Part shown: positions 25,818 to 36,212 of the stretch, one piece after another
Layout: every line of letters starts with the position of its first letter
How positions within the stretch are numbered: the first letter of the stretch is position 1
Assembly: GCF_000002995.4 (NCBI RefSeq)
Contig: NW_025062292.1
Span: 1 to 64,000, forward strand
DNA from: Brugia malayi
Taxonomy: Eukaryota; Nematoda; Chromadorea; Rhabditida; Onchocercidae
Length of the DNA: 64,000 nucleotides
Direction: 5' to 3'
Translations under genes and position numbers: made by a program
The notes under the pieces: model-generated
Told to the model about the DNA's origin: nothing
Database searches by the model: none
Seen by the model: the letters and a program-made list of their open reading frames with translations, nothing else

Positions 25818-27140
25818 ATGTCAAGCCACATCATCGCAAGCTTTCAACCGGCAAAGGAAAGGTTAGTCAGTCTTCTTAAAGAAGTAAATCAACTGGAGAT
25901 CAAATCTCCAGATCCAAGTATGACAATAGAAGAAAAAGAAGATTTTTATGTGATAAGAAAAGAGTGTTAGAAGATAAACTTCGAAGAATCCAATTATGCG
26001 TAACTACGCTTGAATCTATCAACGATAAATGGTTCACATATACTCAACAAATCGTCACGATGAAAAGAAGAGAAGAAGAGGAAGAAAAATACAAAACAGT
26101 AACAGAAGGTGACCAAGGAATATTTCAATTATTACACAAAGGAAAGGAAGCTGTAATAACACTGACAATGCACAAGGATGAAGTCGACCAAAACTTAAAA
26201 CAACTCTCAAAGGAGTTGACGAACAAACAAACAAAAGAAGAAGCAAAATTTACTCCTTCTTCAAATATTAATGTATATCTTCCTCATTTATCGCTCCCTA
26301 CTTTCGATGGAGACCCTAGACAATGGCGACAATTTTGGAGCAGTTTTAACGCAGCAGTCCACACACAAGCGATTCCAGAAATACAAAAATTGAATTACTT
26401 GTACTCATGTCTTAAAGGAAAGGCTCTACAAGCAATATCTGGATATGATATAGCTCCAGAGAATTATGAAGTCATCAGAAAACTGCTCAATGAAAAATAT
26501 GGAGATCACTCAATAGTAACAACATTACTCTACAACGAACTCCAATCAATTAAACGAAATGAAAGAGAATGGATTGGAACAATTGAAAATATAGAACGAG
26601 TACTACGCCAGTTAGAAGCTCTAGGAGAAAGCCTCGAACATTCAAATATTGAAATCTTGATCAAGAGCAAGTTGCCATTATGGATATTAAATAAAATATA
26701 TAAACACAAGAAGAAGGACATGCCTTGATCAATTCTCAAACTAAGAAACTTTTTAACAAGTTTAGTTAATGTGAATGAACAGATTAGAAACTGTCAACAT
26801 TCACTCACTCAACTCAATATTAAATCTACAACTACCAAACCGGAACAAAAACAACGATACAATCCCGGAGGAACTTCAGCATTGTCGTCAATAAAAGATA
26901 ATCAAAATACTTCGAAAACTACAACAACGAAAAGACGACCATGTGTATTCTGCAATCAAGATCATTGGGACAGCGATTGCGTGAACTACACAACTCTCAA
27001 TGCTCGGCTTAGTCGTCTCAAAGTGTTGAAGAAATGTACTATTTGTCTTAGAGACAGTCACAAAGGACAGAATTGTAATGTCAAAAAACAATGTTTTTAT
27101 TGCAAAAGCTCACATAATAGTGCTTTATGTAATAAAAGGA
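25818..27140 (+). pseudogene. gag: gag region of the BEL/Pao element (broken)
   Basis: The first ATG after the primer-binding site is at 25818 (MSSHIIASFQPAKERLVSLL). An A4 run near 25955-25959 shifts the frame, and the protein resumes in the frame open from 25964. The DUF1759 core follows (LPTFDGDPRQWRQFW, YLYSCLKGKALQAISGYD, PENYEVIRKLL). A TGA at 26726-26728 falls inside the conserved stretch, between DMP and SILKLR. After 26771 come three zinc knuckles: CVFCNQDHWDSDC, CTICLRDSHKGQNC and CFYCKSSHNSALC. Gag forms the particle and binds RNA. Both breaks are single-base events in an otherwise well-preserved protein. Confidence 0.88.
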
Positions 27141-30100
27141 ATTCACTTTCTTTAAACAATACAATGTCTCAAAGAAATGAAGAGCATGAAAGAATTGGAC
27201 CTTCGAAACGAAAGGATTGTTCAACTTCTCTCTATAACTCCACATTAACAACTCGATCCAAACAAACAAAGGAAACCTTACTTTTATGTAAGGAGATAAA
27301 GGTTTTTAATCCATCACAACCTCAACTACAACAAAATACCCTTGCATTATTTGATATTGGATCGCAACTCTCCTTCATCTCCAAAAAATTATCACGTCAA
27401 TTAAAGTTAACCGAAACAGAAACTCAAATTATGAGAATAGCTCCATTTGGTATGAAAGAACCGAAATCATGTCCCACTGCTCGCATACAACTAAATGTGC
27501 TAACTACCGAAAGCGAAATCATACCACTACAAGCAAATATAATTGATTATCTAACAAATGAACTGCAGGTAGTGGAGACATCAAATGAATTTCAAATTCA
27601 AAATTTGACAAATTATTGGAAAAAACCTGACGTATTGATTGGAGCTGACTATTTTTTCAAATTTATTAACCTACGAGAAATTAGGGAATTGAAATCAGGA
27701 CATATGTTGGTTCAATCAAAAGTTGGTCCAATGATTGCTGGAAGTGGAGATATTAAGAAACTCTGCAAGAACGAATTATATCCTAAAGAAGTAGTATATT
27801 CTACAAACGTCAATATTAACACGGAGCTAGAAAAATTTTGGAAATTAGAGACGATTGGTATTCAAGAATCACCTCAAGATGATGATGATGATCAAGCTTT
27901 AAAGCATTTCAAACGGACCATCATCAAGCAGGGTGGAAGATATCAGGTTTGTTGGCCATGGAAAGACTCCAAACAAAAATTAAGCAATAATTATGGATTA
28001 TGTCTGGGACGATTGAAGAATTTGATCAACCGCCTACAACATAATTCAAATCTCCATTCATATCATCAAATACTTATGGATCAACTACATTCAGGTATAA
28101 TTGAAGAAGTACCTCCAAAGGATGAGGTAGGCGTTATTCATTACTTACCACATCATGAAGTATTAACTCCCAGTAAATCAACAACTAAATTAAGAATAGT
28201 ATATGATGCTCAGCACATCACAAAGGTTTTAAAAGCTTAAATGAAGTACTATATCGAGGTCCAGTAATGTTACCGGATTTAGTTGGAGTAATATTACGTT
28301 TTCGGATGATGAAAATAGTAATAACCGCTGATATCGAAAAGGCATTTTTACAACTAGAACTACAAAATGAGGAAAGAAATTGTACACGTTTTCTTTGGTT
28401 GGATGATATTGATAAAGAACTAACCAATGAAAATATAAAATGTTACCGATTTAAGAGAGTTCCTTTTGGAATAATATCCTCACCCTTCTTATTAGCAGCA
28501 ACATTAAATTACCACCTAGAAAATCATGGTAGTGAATTGGCATGGGAGATAAGAAAGAACTTATATGTAGACAACGTCATTATATCAGCAAATGGAACAG
28601 AAGAGGCCTTATATAAATATGAAAGAACGAAAGAAATTTTTGCTGAAGCATCGATGAACATAAGAGAATTTCTTTCAAATGACGAAGAATTTAATGAAAG
28701 AATAGCTGAATGCGACCTAAGCCAAACAAATCAGGAAAATTTTCTTGGTCTTAAATGGAACCATGAACGAGATATTATCCGTGTGACACTGAAACCATGG
28801 ATAGGAAAAAGTTTAACAAAGAGGACTATCCTACAATTCATAGCCTCCCAATACGATCCATTGGGTCTTCTCGTTCCTATAATGATCAAACTTAAATTAT
28901 TCATACAACACTTATGGAAAGAAAACATTCCATGGGATCAATCTTTAAACAAACAGGACGAACAACAGTGGATAAATCTCATCAAAGAATGGCCAACAAA
29001 TATAATAGAGCTACCAAGATTTATAGTGGAAACTTCACAATTAACAGAATTCCATATATTTACTGACGCTTCGAAAGTTGCCTATTCTGCAGCTATTTAT
29101 ATTCTCAATCATGGATATCAAAACACATATTCGAATTCATTTTTGATTTATGCTAAATCTCGAATTGCTCCAATTAAAGGTATGTCAATTCCTAGACTTG
29201 AATTATTATCTGTACTAATTGGAGTAAGAGCAGCTCAGTTCGTATTGAAACAATTAAATCTTGAAAATAATCAAGTTACTTTGTGGACGGATTCAAAATG
29301 TGTTCTTTACTGGATACAGAATTATACAAAGCTGCTTCCCAGATTTATACAAAATCGTATCGAAGAAATAAGGAAATCTAACTTCGAATTAAATTACATA
29401 CCAAGTGATCAAAATCCAGCAGATATAGCCACCAAAGGAGTATCACCACTTAAACTCCAAAATTGTAAACAATGGTGGAAAGGACCTCGATGGTTGGAAC
29501 TCAAGAAATCTGAATGGCCAAAGTGCAAACTTCGCTATTCAGGAAACGATGAATTTGCAGAAGCAATTGCTTTGAATTTAACAAAGATGACTCAAACCTT
29601 TAAAAGGAATATAATTGAATTTATTGACGTATGTCGCTTCAGCAGTTGGACAAAACTAGTTAGAGTAACTGTTTGGACTCTTAGATTTATTAAACAAACC
29701 TGTAAAAAGAAATTAGTGTGGCTAGAACCATTATCCGTAAAAAAGAAATACATGACTAAAGTTGATTACGATATAGCAGAGACTATGCTGATCAGACAGG
29801 CCCAATCACGATTGCTAACGGAGGACGAAAAGGAAAAATGGAATCTATATCTAGATGAAAGTGATAACTTATGGAAATTAAGGAGCCGACTGGAAAATTC
29901 AGAATTAATGGACGAAAGCAAATATCCTATATATTTACCGGATCATAATTATACTACTGACCTTATTATTCTACACAAGCATAATGAATTATATCACGCA
30001 GGTATTGCACATACGTTATCTGAATTAAGACGAAAATATTGGATACCGAGAGGAAGAGCTGCTGTAAAACGAATTATAAACCTATGCTGTTATTGCATTC

Positions 30101-31110
30101 GCTGGAAAGCTAAACCGTTTAAACTGCCAGCGATGCCAAGTTTACCAGAAACACGAGTAAAACGATCCAGGACCTTCGAACAAGTCGGCCTTGATTATAT
30201 GGGTCCTCTTTCAGTCAAATCTAATACTGGTCTAGTCAAAAGATGGATAGCACTTTTTACGTGCTTCACTACCAGAGCAGTTCATCTTGAAATGGCGGAG
30301 AATTTATCTGCCGAGAATTTTTCGCATGTTTTAAGAAGATTTATCGCTCGACGTGGATATCCAAAATTAATATTAAGCGATAATGCAAGCCAATTTCAAC
30401 TGGTATTCAAAATCATTATGGAAGAAAACGCTAACTTTTTGGCTACAAAGGGTATGATATGGAAAAATACTATACCAAGAGCACCATGGGGGGTGGTGTA
30501 TATGAAAGACTTATAGGACTCACAAAAAGGGCATTAAGAAGAGCAATAGGAAGAAAACTTCTAAAGGAAGGAGAATTAATAACATTAATAGTTGAAATAG
30601 AAGGAATCCTTAATACCCGTCCATTAACTTATGTAGGGTTTGACGACTACAGAATCATTCGTCCAATTGATTTTATATCACCTATGGCTTCATTAGATCT
30701 ACCAATAAATTATGATAGTGACCAAGATGAATATACCCCTTATACAATAAAGACTAAAGATAAATTAGTCAAGTATTGGACTACCACTCTTAACACATTA
30801 GATGTCTTTTGGAAGTTGTGGAAAGAAGAATATCTTACAAGTCTTAGAGAACGCACACAAAGAGAATTAAAATCACCTAGAATAATAGAAAAAAGAGTAC
30901 CACATGAAAATGAGATAGTATTACTAAATGAACCAGAAATACCTCGTGGTGTATGGAAATTGGCAAGGATAATAAAAATTAATCGAGGATGGGATGGAAA
31001 AATAAGGAGTGCAACAATACAATTACCGAATGGAAAACAAATCGATCGATCAATAAATATGCTTTATCCTATGGAAATAGATGCTACTGAAGATAAAGAA
31101 GAAAAAGTGG
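27141..31110 (+). pseudogene. pol: pol region: protease, reverse transcriptase, RNase H, integrase (two frameshifts)
   Basis: The protease carries FDIGSQLSFIS near 27350, an aspartic-protease DxGS-like site. RT carries [12 protein letters not shown] near 28317 and the active-site box LYVDNVIIS near 28561, where the common YVDD reads YVDN. RNase H carries [12 protein letters not shown] and [12 protein letters not shown]. The integrase zinc domain has H-x3-H-type residues followed by CCYC near 30085. The DDE core has [18 protein letters not shown] and YERLIG. A DUF5641-like region follows (FWKLWKEEYLTSLRERTQ, RGVWKLARII). The frame breaks near 28220 and near 30490, at an A run and a G6 run. All domains are full length, so loss of function is recent or apparent only. 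Confidence 0.9.
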
Positions 31111-31179
31111 AAGATGAACCAGAAGAACCCATTGCTCGACGAACCAGAAGTGCTAAAAAATCACAAACTACAATCTACG

Positions 31180-32789
31180 CTAAGGACAAGTCTAATCTTT
31201 TGATAAAAACTTTATCATTAATAACGATGATGTCATTAATACCAAGACAGGTATTAGCTAACAATAGCTGTAATTGGATTACTGGAGTACCCTTTAATAT
31301 TCCTGAAAAATGGAATTGTGAAGAAATTATTCACAAAAATGCTACATATCACAAAGTGGATGTGTACACACGCACCCATGTAAGAATACCAGCTATAAAA
31401 TGTAGCAACATTACACGGACTGTATGCACGAAAGCCTTTCTCAGAATATCGCTATCGGTAGTGTCAGACCATACGTCTACTACCGCAACTTCTTCACAAT
31501 TCTGCAGATATTTAAATATTCGAAAACAAATGAACGGAATTGGACTGATTCAATCTTCTCCTAATCAATGGATAACGAATAAGGAAATACAATACTCCTA
31601 TGGATGGTTAGGAGTTAACTGTCAATCAACTTCAAACTTCATATTAACTCAAGGAGAAATTCTCATCTACGATGGAAGAGGGTTAGTCTCTAACCTTGAA
31701 GATATAAAAGACTGTTTGACACAAAAGGGTGAATGCATAACGAATACTAGCATTATCATATGGAATAGCAATGATACGACCAATCATTGTTTATATCGAA
31801 AGATCGGAAGATTCAAGGCTACAAAGTATAACAACCACTTCATCATCGATGAGATACAAGCATCGCTTATAATTGATAAAAATCCCCCTATATTAAACAC
31901 CAAAAATTGTAGATTCACCTCTCCAATTTTAATGCAGGGCGATATAGTTATTGAACTAGACGTTGAAGATGACTCGAACTCTACTACAAAATTCAAAAGA
32001 AGAGTAACAAACAAACTATTGATGATGGAAAAGTCTCCGGATAGAAAGTACGATCCTGAAAACGTAAAACTTCAATACCTTTCTGATTCACTAAGACAAG
32101 AATTCCTTCAACAACTCAAAGAAACACAGCAGAGAAGTTGCCAAAACAGAAATAACTTATTACTTTTGATCAAATGGCTATCAATCAGCAATCCTACTCT
32201 TGCCACGAAACTAATACTTCAAAGAAACGATGTGATAGCTAAAAGAATTAACGGAAATTTGATGGTGGCTCCTTGCAAATCAGAACAATCAACAATTGAA
32301 AATATCGAATTCAAAGGAGATTTAATAAGTAAGTTTGAAATTGAGAGAATTAATGCAGAATTGGAAATCCTAACTCAAACTCAAAAAACAATTAATTCAA
32401 TACCACATCAAATGAAAGATGAACTCTTTTGGCAAGAAATCTCTGAAGAAGGAGAAGAAATTATCAAACAAATGGAAAAGGAATTCAATGAAATTGTTCT
32501 ACCGATAGAAGAAGAATTTGAAAACGTGATAACACATTGGAAATTGATTTTTATCTGTATAATTATCGTGACAATATTAACTATTTTAGTTATTATTAAC
32601 TGTAAATTTAAATTAGTTCAATCCCTCCTTTGTGATACTTCAAAAAGAAGTTCAAATCAAACTACCATTATTACTCTCCCTACAGAATCTCCACACACTC
32701 AATTCATAACTAAAGAAGAAATCCCACCTATCAAACTCCGTACATTTAGCTATATACCTCAAAATCACTCTCTCAAAATTATATCTTAA
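31180..32789 (+). CDS. Envelope-like region fused in frame to the end of pol
   Basis: The frame open from 30459 runs without a stop from the end of integrase to 32789 (776 codons). The envelope part begins after an acidic, lysine-rich linker. It has a hydrophobic signal-like segment (SLITMMSLIPRQVLA, about residues 252-267), a long ectodomain with many Cys and N-x-S/T sites, a membrane span (FICIIIVTILTILVII, near 32550) and a short tail. No separate start is obvious, so it would be made as a pol-env polyprotein or from a spliced RNA. Envelope-bearing BEL/Pao elements of nematodes (Cer7 of C. elegans, Tas of Ascaris) are the known precedent. No homology search was possible. Confidence 0.7.
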
Positions 32790-32799
32790 AACAATTTCT

Positions 32800-32814
32800 C
32801 TCCCCCTTCGGGAG
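32800..32814 (+). other. Small hairpin immediately before the 3' LTR
   Basis: CTCCCCCTTCGGGAG forms a 5-bp stem with a CCTTC loop directly abutting the 3' LTR, where a polypurine tract is expected. Only GGGAG is purine-rich; the preceding bases are pyrimidines. It could be a degenerate or unusually short plus-strand primer site. Confidence 0.5.
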
Positions 32815-33222
32815 TGTCGCGAATTATAATTTCGCGAAAACTTCTAACCAATTTCATAGTATCATAAATCATCTCTCTTTTTAAATTGTAAACAATCCTA
32901 CAGTATTCACACATGTATTTTTAATCTCTTTGTAGTAAACACTTTAAATTCTTTACACATGTGATTTTATCTTAGACACACCCAATCCTCACTCATATAA
33001 ATTCAATCCTAATAAACAAAACCATTAATTATCATCATTGTCGACTACGCTCATTTAACCAAGATCAACTCCTCCAATCTTCTTTGTTATAAAATTTCTT
33101 CTCTTCTTTTACTGCTCTGTTTATTAATACTAAGTTTGCGAAAAATAAAGACTTATTAATCTAATCCTTCTACTGTATTGCAAACGATTCCAATATCAAC
33201 CAACAGACGACCTTTCACGACA
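32815..33222 (+). repeat. 3' LTR of the BEL/Pao element
   Basis: 408 bp, same length as the 5' LTR, with two visible base differences. It ends ...TTTCACGACA and is followed by the target-site duplicate ACTCA (33223-33227) and the resumed satellite. Confidence 0.96.
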
Positions 33223-33389
33223 ACTCACATCATTTCTCTACAGATATAACAATATCGCTAGATGACATTTTGATTAATTCATTAACTCATACCATTTCTC
33301 TGCAGATATAACAATATCGCTAGATGACATTTTGATTAATTCATTAACTCACATCATTTCTCTACAGATATAACAATATCGCTAGATGA
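33223..33389 (-). repeat. Inverted-orientation satellite block, right part
   Basis: About 2.7 monomers continuing the block interrupted at 25380. They are in the same orientation, with the same CTAGATGACATTTTGATTAA variant, and stop at CTAGATGA in mid-monomer. Confidence 0.95.
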
Positions 33390-33622
33390 TACTAATCAGT
33401 GTTACACCTTTTTTCATTAACAGTACTTATAGATAATTCTGAGTGTTGTGACATTCATTAGAAAATTACTAGAGAACGCCTTATGATGCTTCTCAGCTGT
33501 TTAGAAATCACTGCAAATTACAAAGTCTTAGGTACATTTTTACACCAAGATTTTTACACTAATAGGCTTTTGTATTGAAAATTTTAAATCAATTTTTTTG
33601 AAAGTTAAAAATTTTATTTCAG

Positions 33623-33900
33623 ACATAATAAATTATTTGGTAAGAAAGTTGCATGAATTCCAGGAAACATCAACGAAGTCCAGTGGAACTATTTCTGGTA
33701 CAGGAAATTTCATGAAGATGTCGAGCCATCTTGTTGATCATCCCTTCATTTTGACTTCGATCCATCTTTTGCTGTGTTTCCTCTACGCTTTTATGATCTA
33801 TGATTTAGCATTCGTGATAAAACATTGGACACAATGGAGCAAGAAGATTCTTCCCAATTTATGGTCATTAAAGTTATTTTCACCGGGATGAATTTTACAA
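33623..33900 (+). pseudogene. Exon-like relic of unknown gene
   Basis: A clear TTTTATTTCAG acceptor precedes a stretch readable in two frames. One is open for 97 codons and hydrophobic in its second half (FILTSIHLLLCFLYAFMIYD). The other has a coding-like third-base pattern (KFHEDVEPSC, LHFDFDPSFAVFPLRFYDL, DTMEQEDSSQFMVIKVIF) but is cut by three TGA codons. I favour the second frame as a decayed exon, on composition alone. It could be a downstream part of the candidate gene at 22.3-24.5 kb. No family is recognised. Confidence 0.3.
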
Positions 33901-35119
33901 TCCAGATCTGATATCCAACATTTTTTTCGCATCAGTTTTCCCATTTATACATTTCATACCTTTTTAATTCAACCATATTATTGTATATTTAATAACAGTT
34001 TAATCACAATTAATGTTTACAAGGCAAGATGCATATTTAAACTTGTCGATTAACAACAATTGTTAGGTTTTGTTGTTCATTAAAACTCATTGTTATTTCT
34101 AATAGGATTTATTTACAAGTGGTTTTTGAAATTCTAAAATTTTATTTTCTTATTTTTTTCTATAAATTAAACTTTTCGCTCGATTGAGAGTTTTTCATGT
34201 ATTCTGTATGTTTTTACTGAACATTTATTCAGTTCTCCTACTAGCAAATTTTTTTTTATAACAATGTTTACAGCAAATTGGTTGTGCTGCTATATCTGTT
34301 AAGTTTTTTCTATTTTTCGTAAATGTAATAAAATATATTCGTCCTTTTCAACTGATATTTTTTTTCACCTTTAAGTTTGGTTAACGATATATAATAGAGT
34401 CTATGCCATATTTGATAATTTAATTATGCACAACAATTGGATACAGATAGTTTGTTAGTCTTTCCAAAAACAATTACATGATAAAATATTAATTAGTTGG
34501 CTTGTCATGTTATCATGTAATATCCAAGCAAAGTAATTATTCGATTCATTTGAAGAAAAATAGTCTGTTTTTTATTATTAATTTTATGGTTACTTCTTTA
34601 TTATTAATTATTTTATTAATTACTGTTTACTGCAGAATCCTTGATATACTATAAAAGCTAAGAAATTTTCCTTTGAAGTGCTATGTTGTATAAAATATTT
34701 TTGTTGGTTTTTCGATTACTAATGGTATTTATAAATAGTTATCAGGACAATTTAGCATTCGTTTCATGCTGCTTTTTATCCGAAATAGTGACTGTATCCT
34801 GGAATGATATAATTAACTGAGCAGAGTAATCGCCTTCTTGATTCTTCTTGTTGTATTTCATTTGTTGCTAATTGTTTCCATATTCTCGAATCTTTCATAA
34901 ACATATCACCTTCAATACAAATGAAAGTAATCTTTTCACCAAATTTTTAAAACGTAAAATTTTTATTGCTCCACTTTTTTTAAAAAAAAGTTTGAGAATA
35001 CTAAACTATAAAAAATTTTAATGTATAAAGAACTAATCAAATGATTAATTTTTTTTTGAAAAAATTCTAAACCCAAATTCATCAAATTGTTTCAACTTTG
35101 AAGAGAGAAAAATATTTGA
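33901..35119. other. AT-rich sequence, no gene seen
   Basis: No motif, splice-bounded exon or repeat unit is visible. Homopolymer A and T runs are frequent. Confidence 0.5.
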
Positions 35120-36212
35120 GGAAAAATTAGAATTTGAGGGTTTCTTTTTGCTAAAAATATTGATCTTATCGGAAACAATGATGATACCAAAAAAATTAGT
35201 ATTGTTTATGAGAACAGAAATGTCATCAGATGTGACCTGGTGTTTTCAATAAATAAACATTTTCTGTTAATTTTTCAACATCATTCTGAAATCTTTATCT
35301 ACTTTTGTAACTTTTTTTTTAAGAAAACTTATTTTTTATCTTGTTTTGTACAAATAATTCTAAGTCTACTATTAGCATAAGTGAATATATGTTTCTCAGA
35401 TCTACGATAATGTTTATTGATTAAAATGTTAATAATTTTTGAAAAGTTACCTCGAAAATTCTAAAAAGTAGGAGTGCGTTCCAAGATGCACAAATCTTCC
35501 AGCATAATGGAATGCATCCGGGAAATGATTAGTGTTACCCGAATGATTAGGATGCCCATGAGTTGTGATTACATGATTGATAGATGAAGCACTAAGTTCA
35601 CTTAATCCCAGGGCAAAAAAATATTTAAATATTTGAAAATATTGAAAATGGAAATGTACATTTTGAAGATAATCATAATTAATTAATTAGTGATAGTGCA
35701 TCTTTTGTTAAACAAACTTTGCAATATCCAAGTGCGCTCGTTGATATCAGTAGAGAGCCCAGTGTCTATCAGAATCTTTTCTCCATTATCAACCACAATT
35801 GTGGACAGAAATTCTTAACTATTTCTAGTTCCACACAATGGAACCCTAAAATGATAATAATAAGCCTAGTAGAGATCAACTTTGCATTTAGTATAAATAC
35901 CACTGTACAGTAAATTTTATTTTACTTTGTATACCAAACATCATTCCTGTTTGTATTATTTCAAGCAATAATCTTTCATTCTTCTCCTTTAATCAATTTC
36001 AATTTTTGGTTCTTTTTTTTAACTTGGCCTTTTTTTGATTTGAGAAATAGAATAGTAATTTTTTGATTCAATTAGTGAAGTAATCAAACTTCGCAAATAT
36101 GCAAACATAGTACCTAACTTACTTGTCTAATAATATAAATCATCGGATTCTCATTGGTATGCATTTCAGATGTTGGTAATGCAATTTTTGATAATGCCAT
36201 ATCATCGTTAAC
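35120..36212 (-). pseudogene. MBLAC1/SWIP-10-type metallo-beta-lactamase-fold protein, decayed
   Basis: Minus-strand exons appear in order. Exon 36212-36123 (NDDMALSKIALPTSEMHTNE...MIYIIRQ) has a GTAAGT donor. Exon 35845 to ~35710 gives STIVVDNGEKILIDTGLSTD, the first strands of the fold. Exon ~35603-35451 gives INHVITTHGHPNHSGNTNHF, the metal-binding HxHxDH box with Asp replaced by Asn. A last piece near 35240-35130 gives TPGH, then SDDISVLINNTNFFG after a frame break. Family members bind two metals and hydrolyse small or nucleic-acid substrates; C. elegans SWIP-10 is the named relative. Visible faults are a frame break plus stop at the start of the second exon, the Asp-to-Asn change at a ligand, and a frame break after TPGH. 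Three faults favour a true pseudogene. Confidence 0.65.

Larger units (their letters stand above)
25381..33222 (+). mobile_element. Complete BEL/Pao LTR retrotransposon with envelope region
   Basis: The element is 7842 bp, with 408-bp LTRs starting TG and ending CA, a primer-binding site, and gag, protease, reverse transcriptase, RNase H, integrase and an envelope-like region in that order. The order (protease-RT-RNase H-integrase, then DUF5641) and the DUF1759 gag are BEL/Pao hallmarks. The two LTRs have the same length and I count two differences (A/T in ACACATGAGATT, A/G in TTTATTATAAA), so insertion is recent. The flanking 5 bp ACTCA at 25376-25380 recurs at 33223-33227. Removing the element and one ACTCA restores an intact satellite monomer. 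The internal frame is broken at about 25955-25962, at 26726 (stop), about 28220 and about 30490, so this copy as written is not autonomous. Confidence 0.96.
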
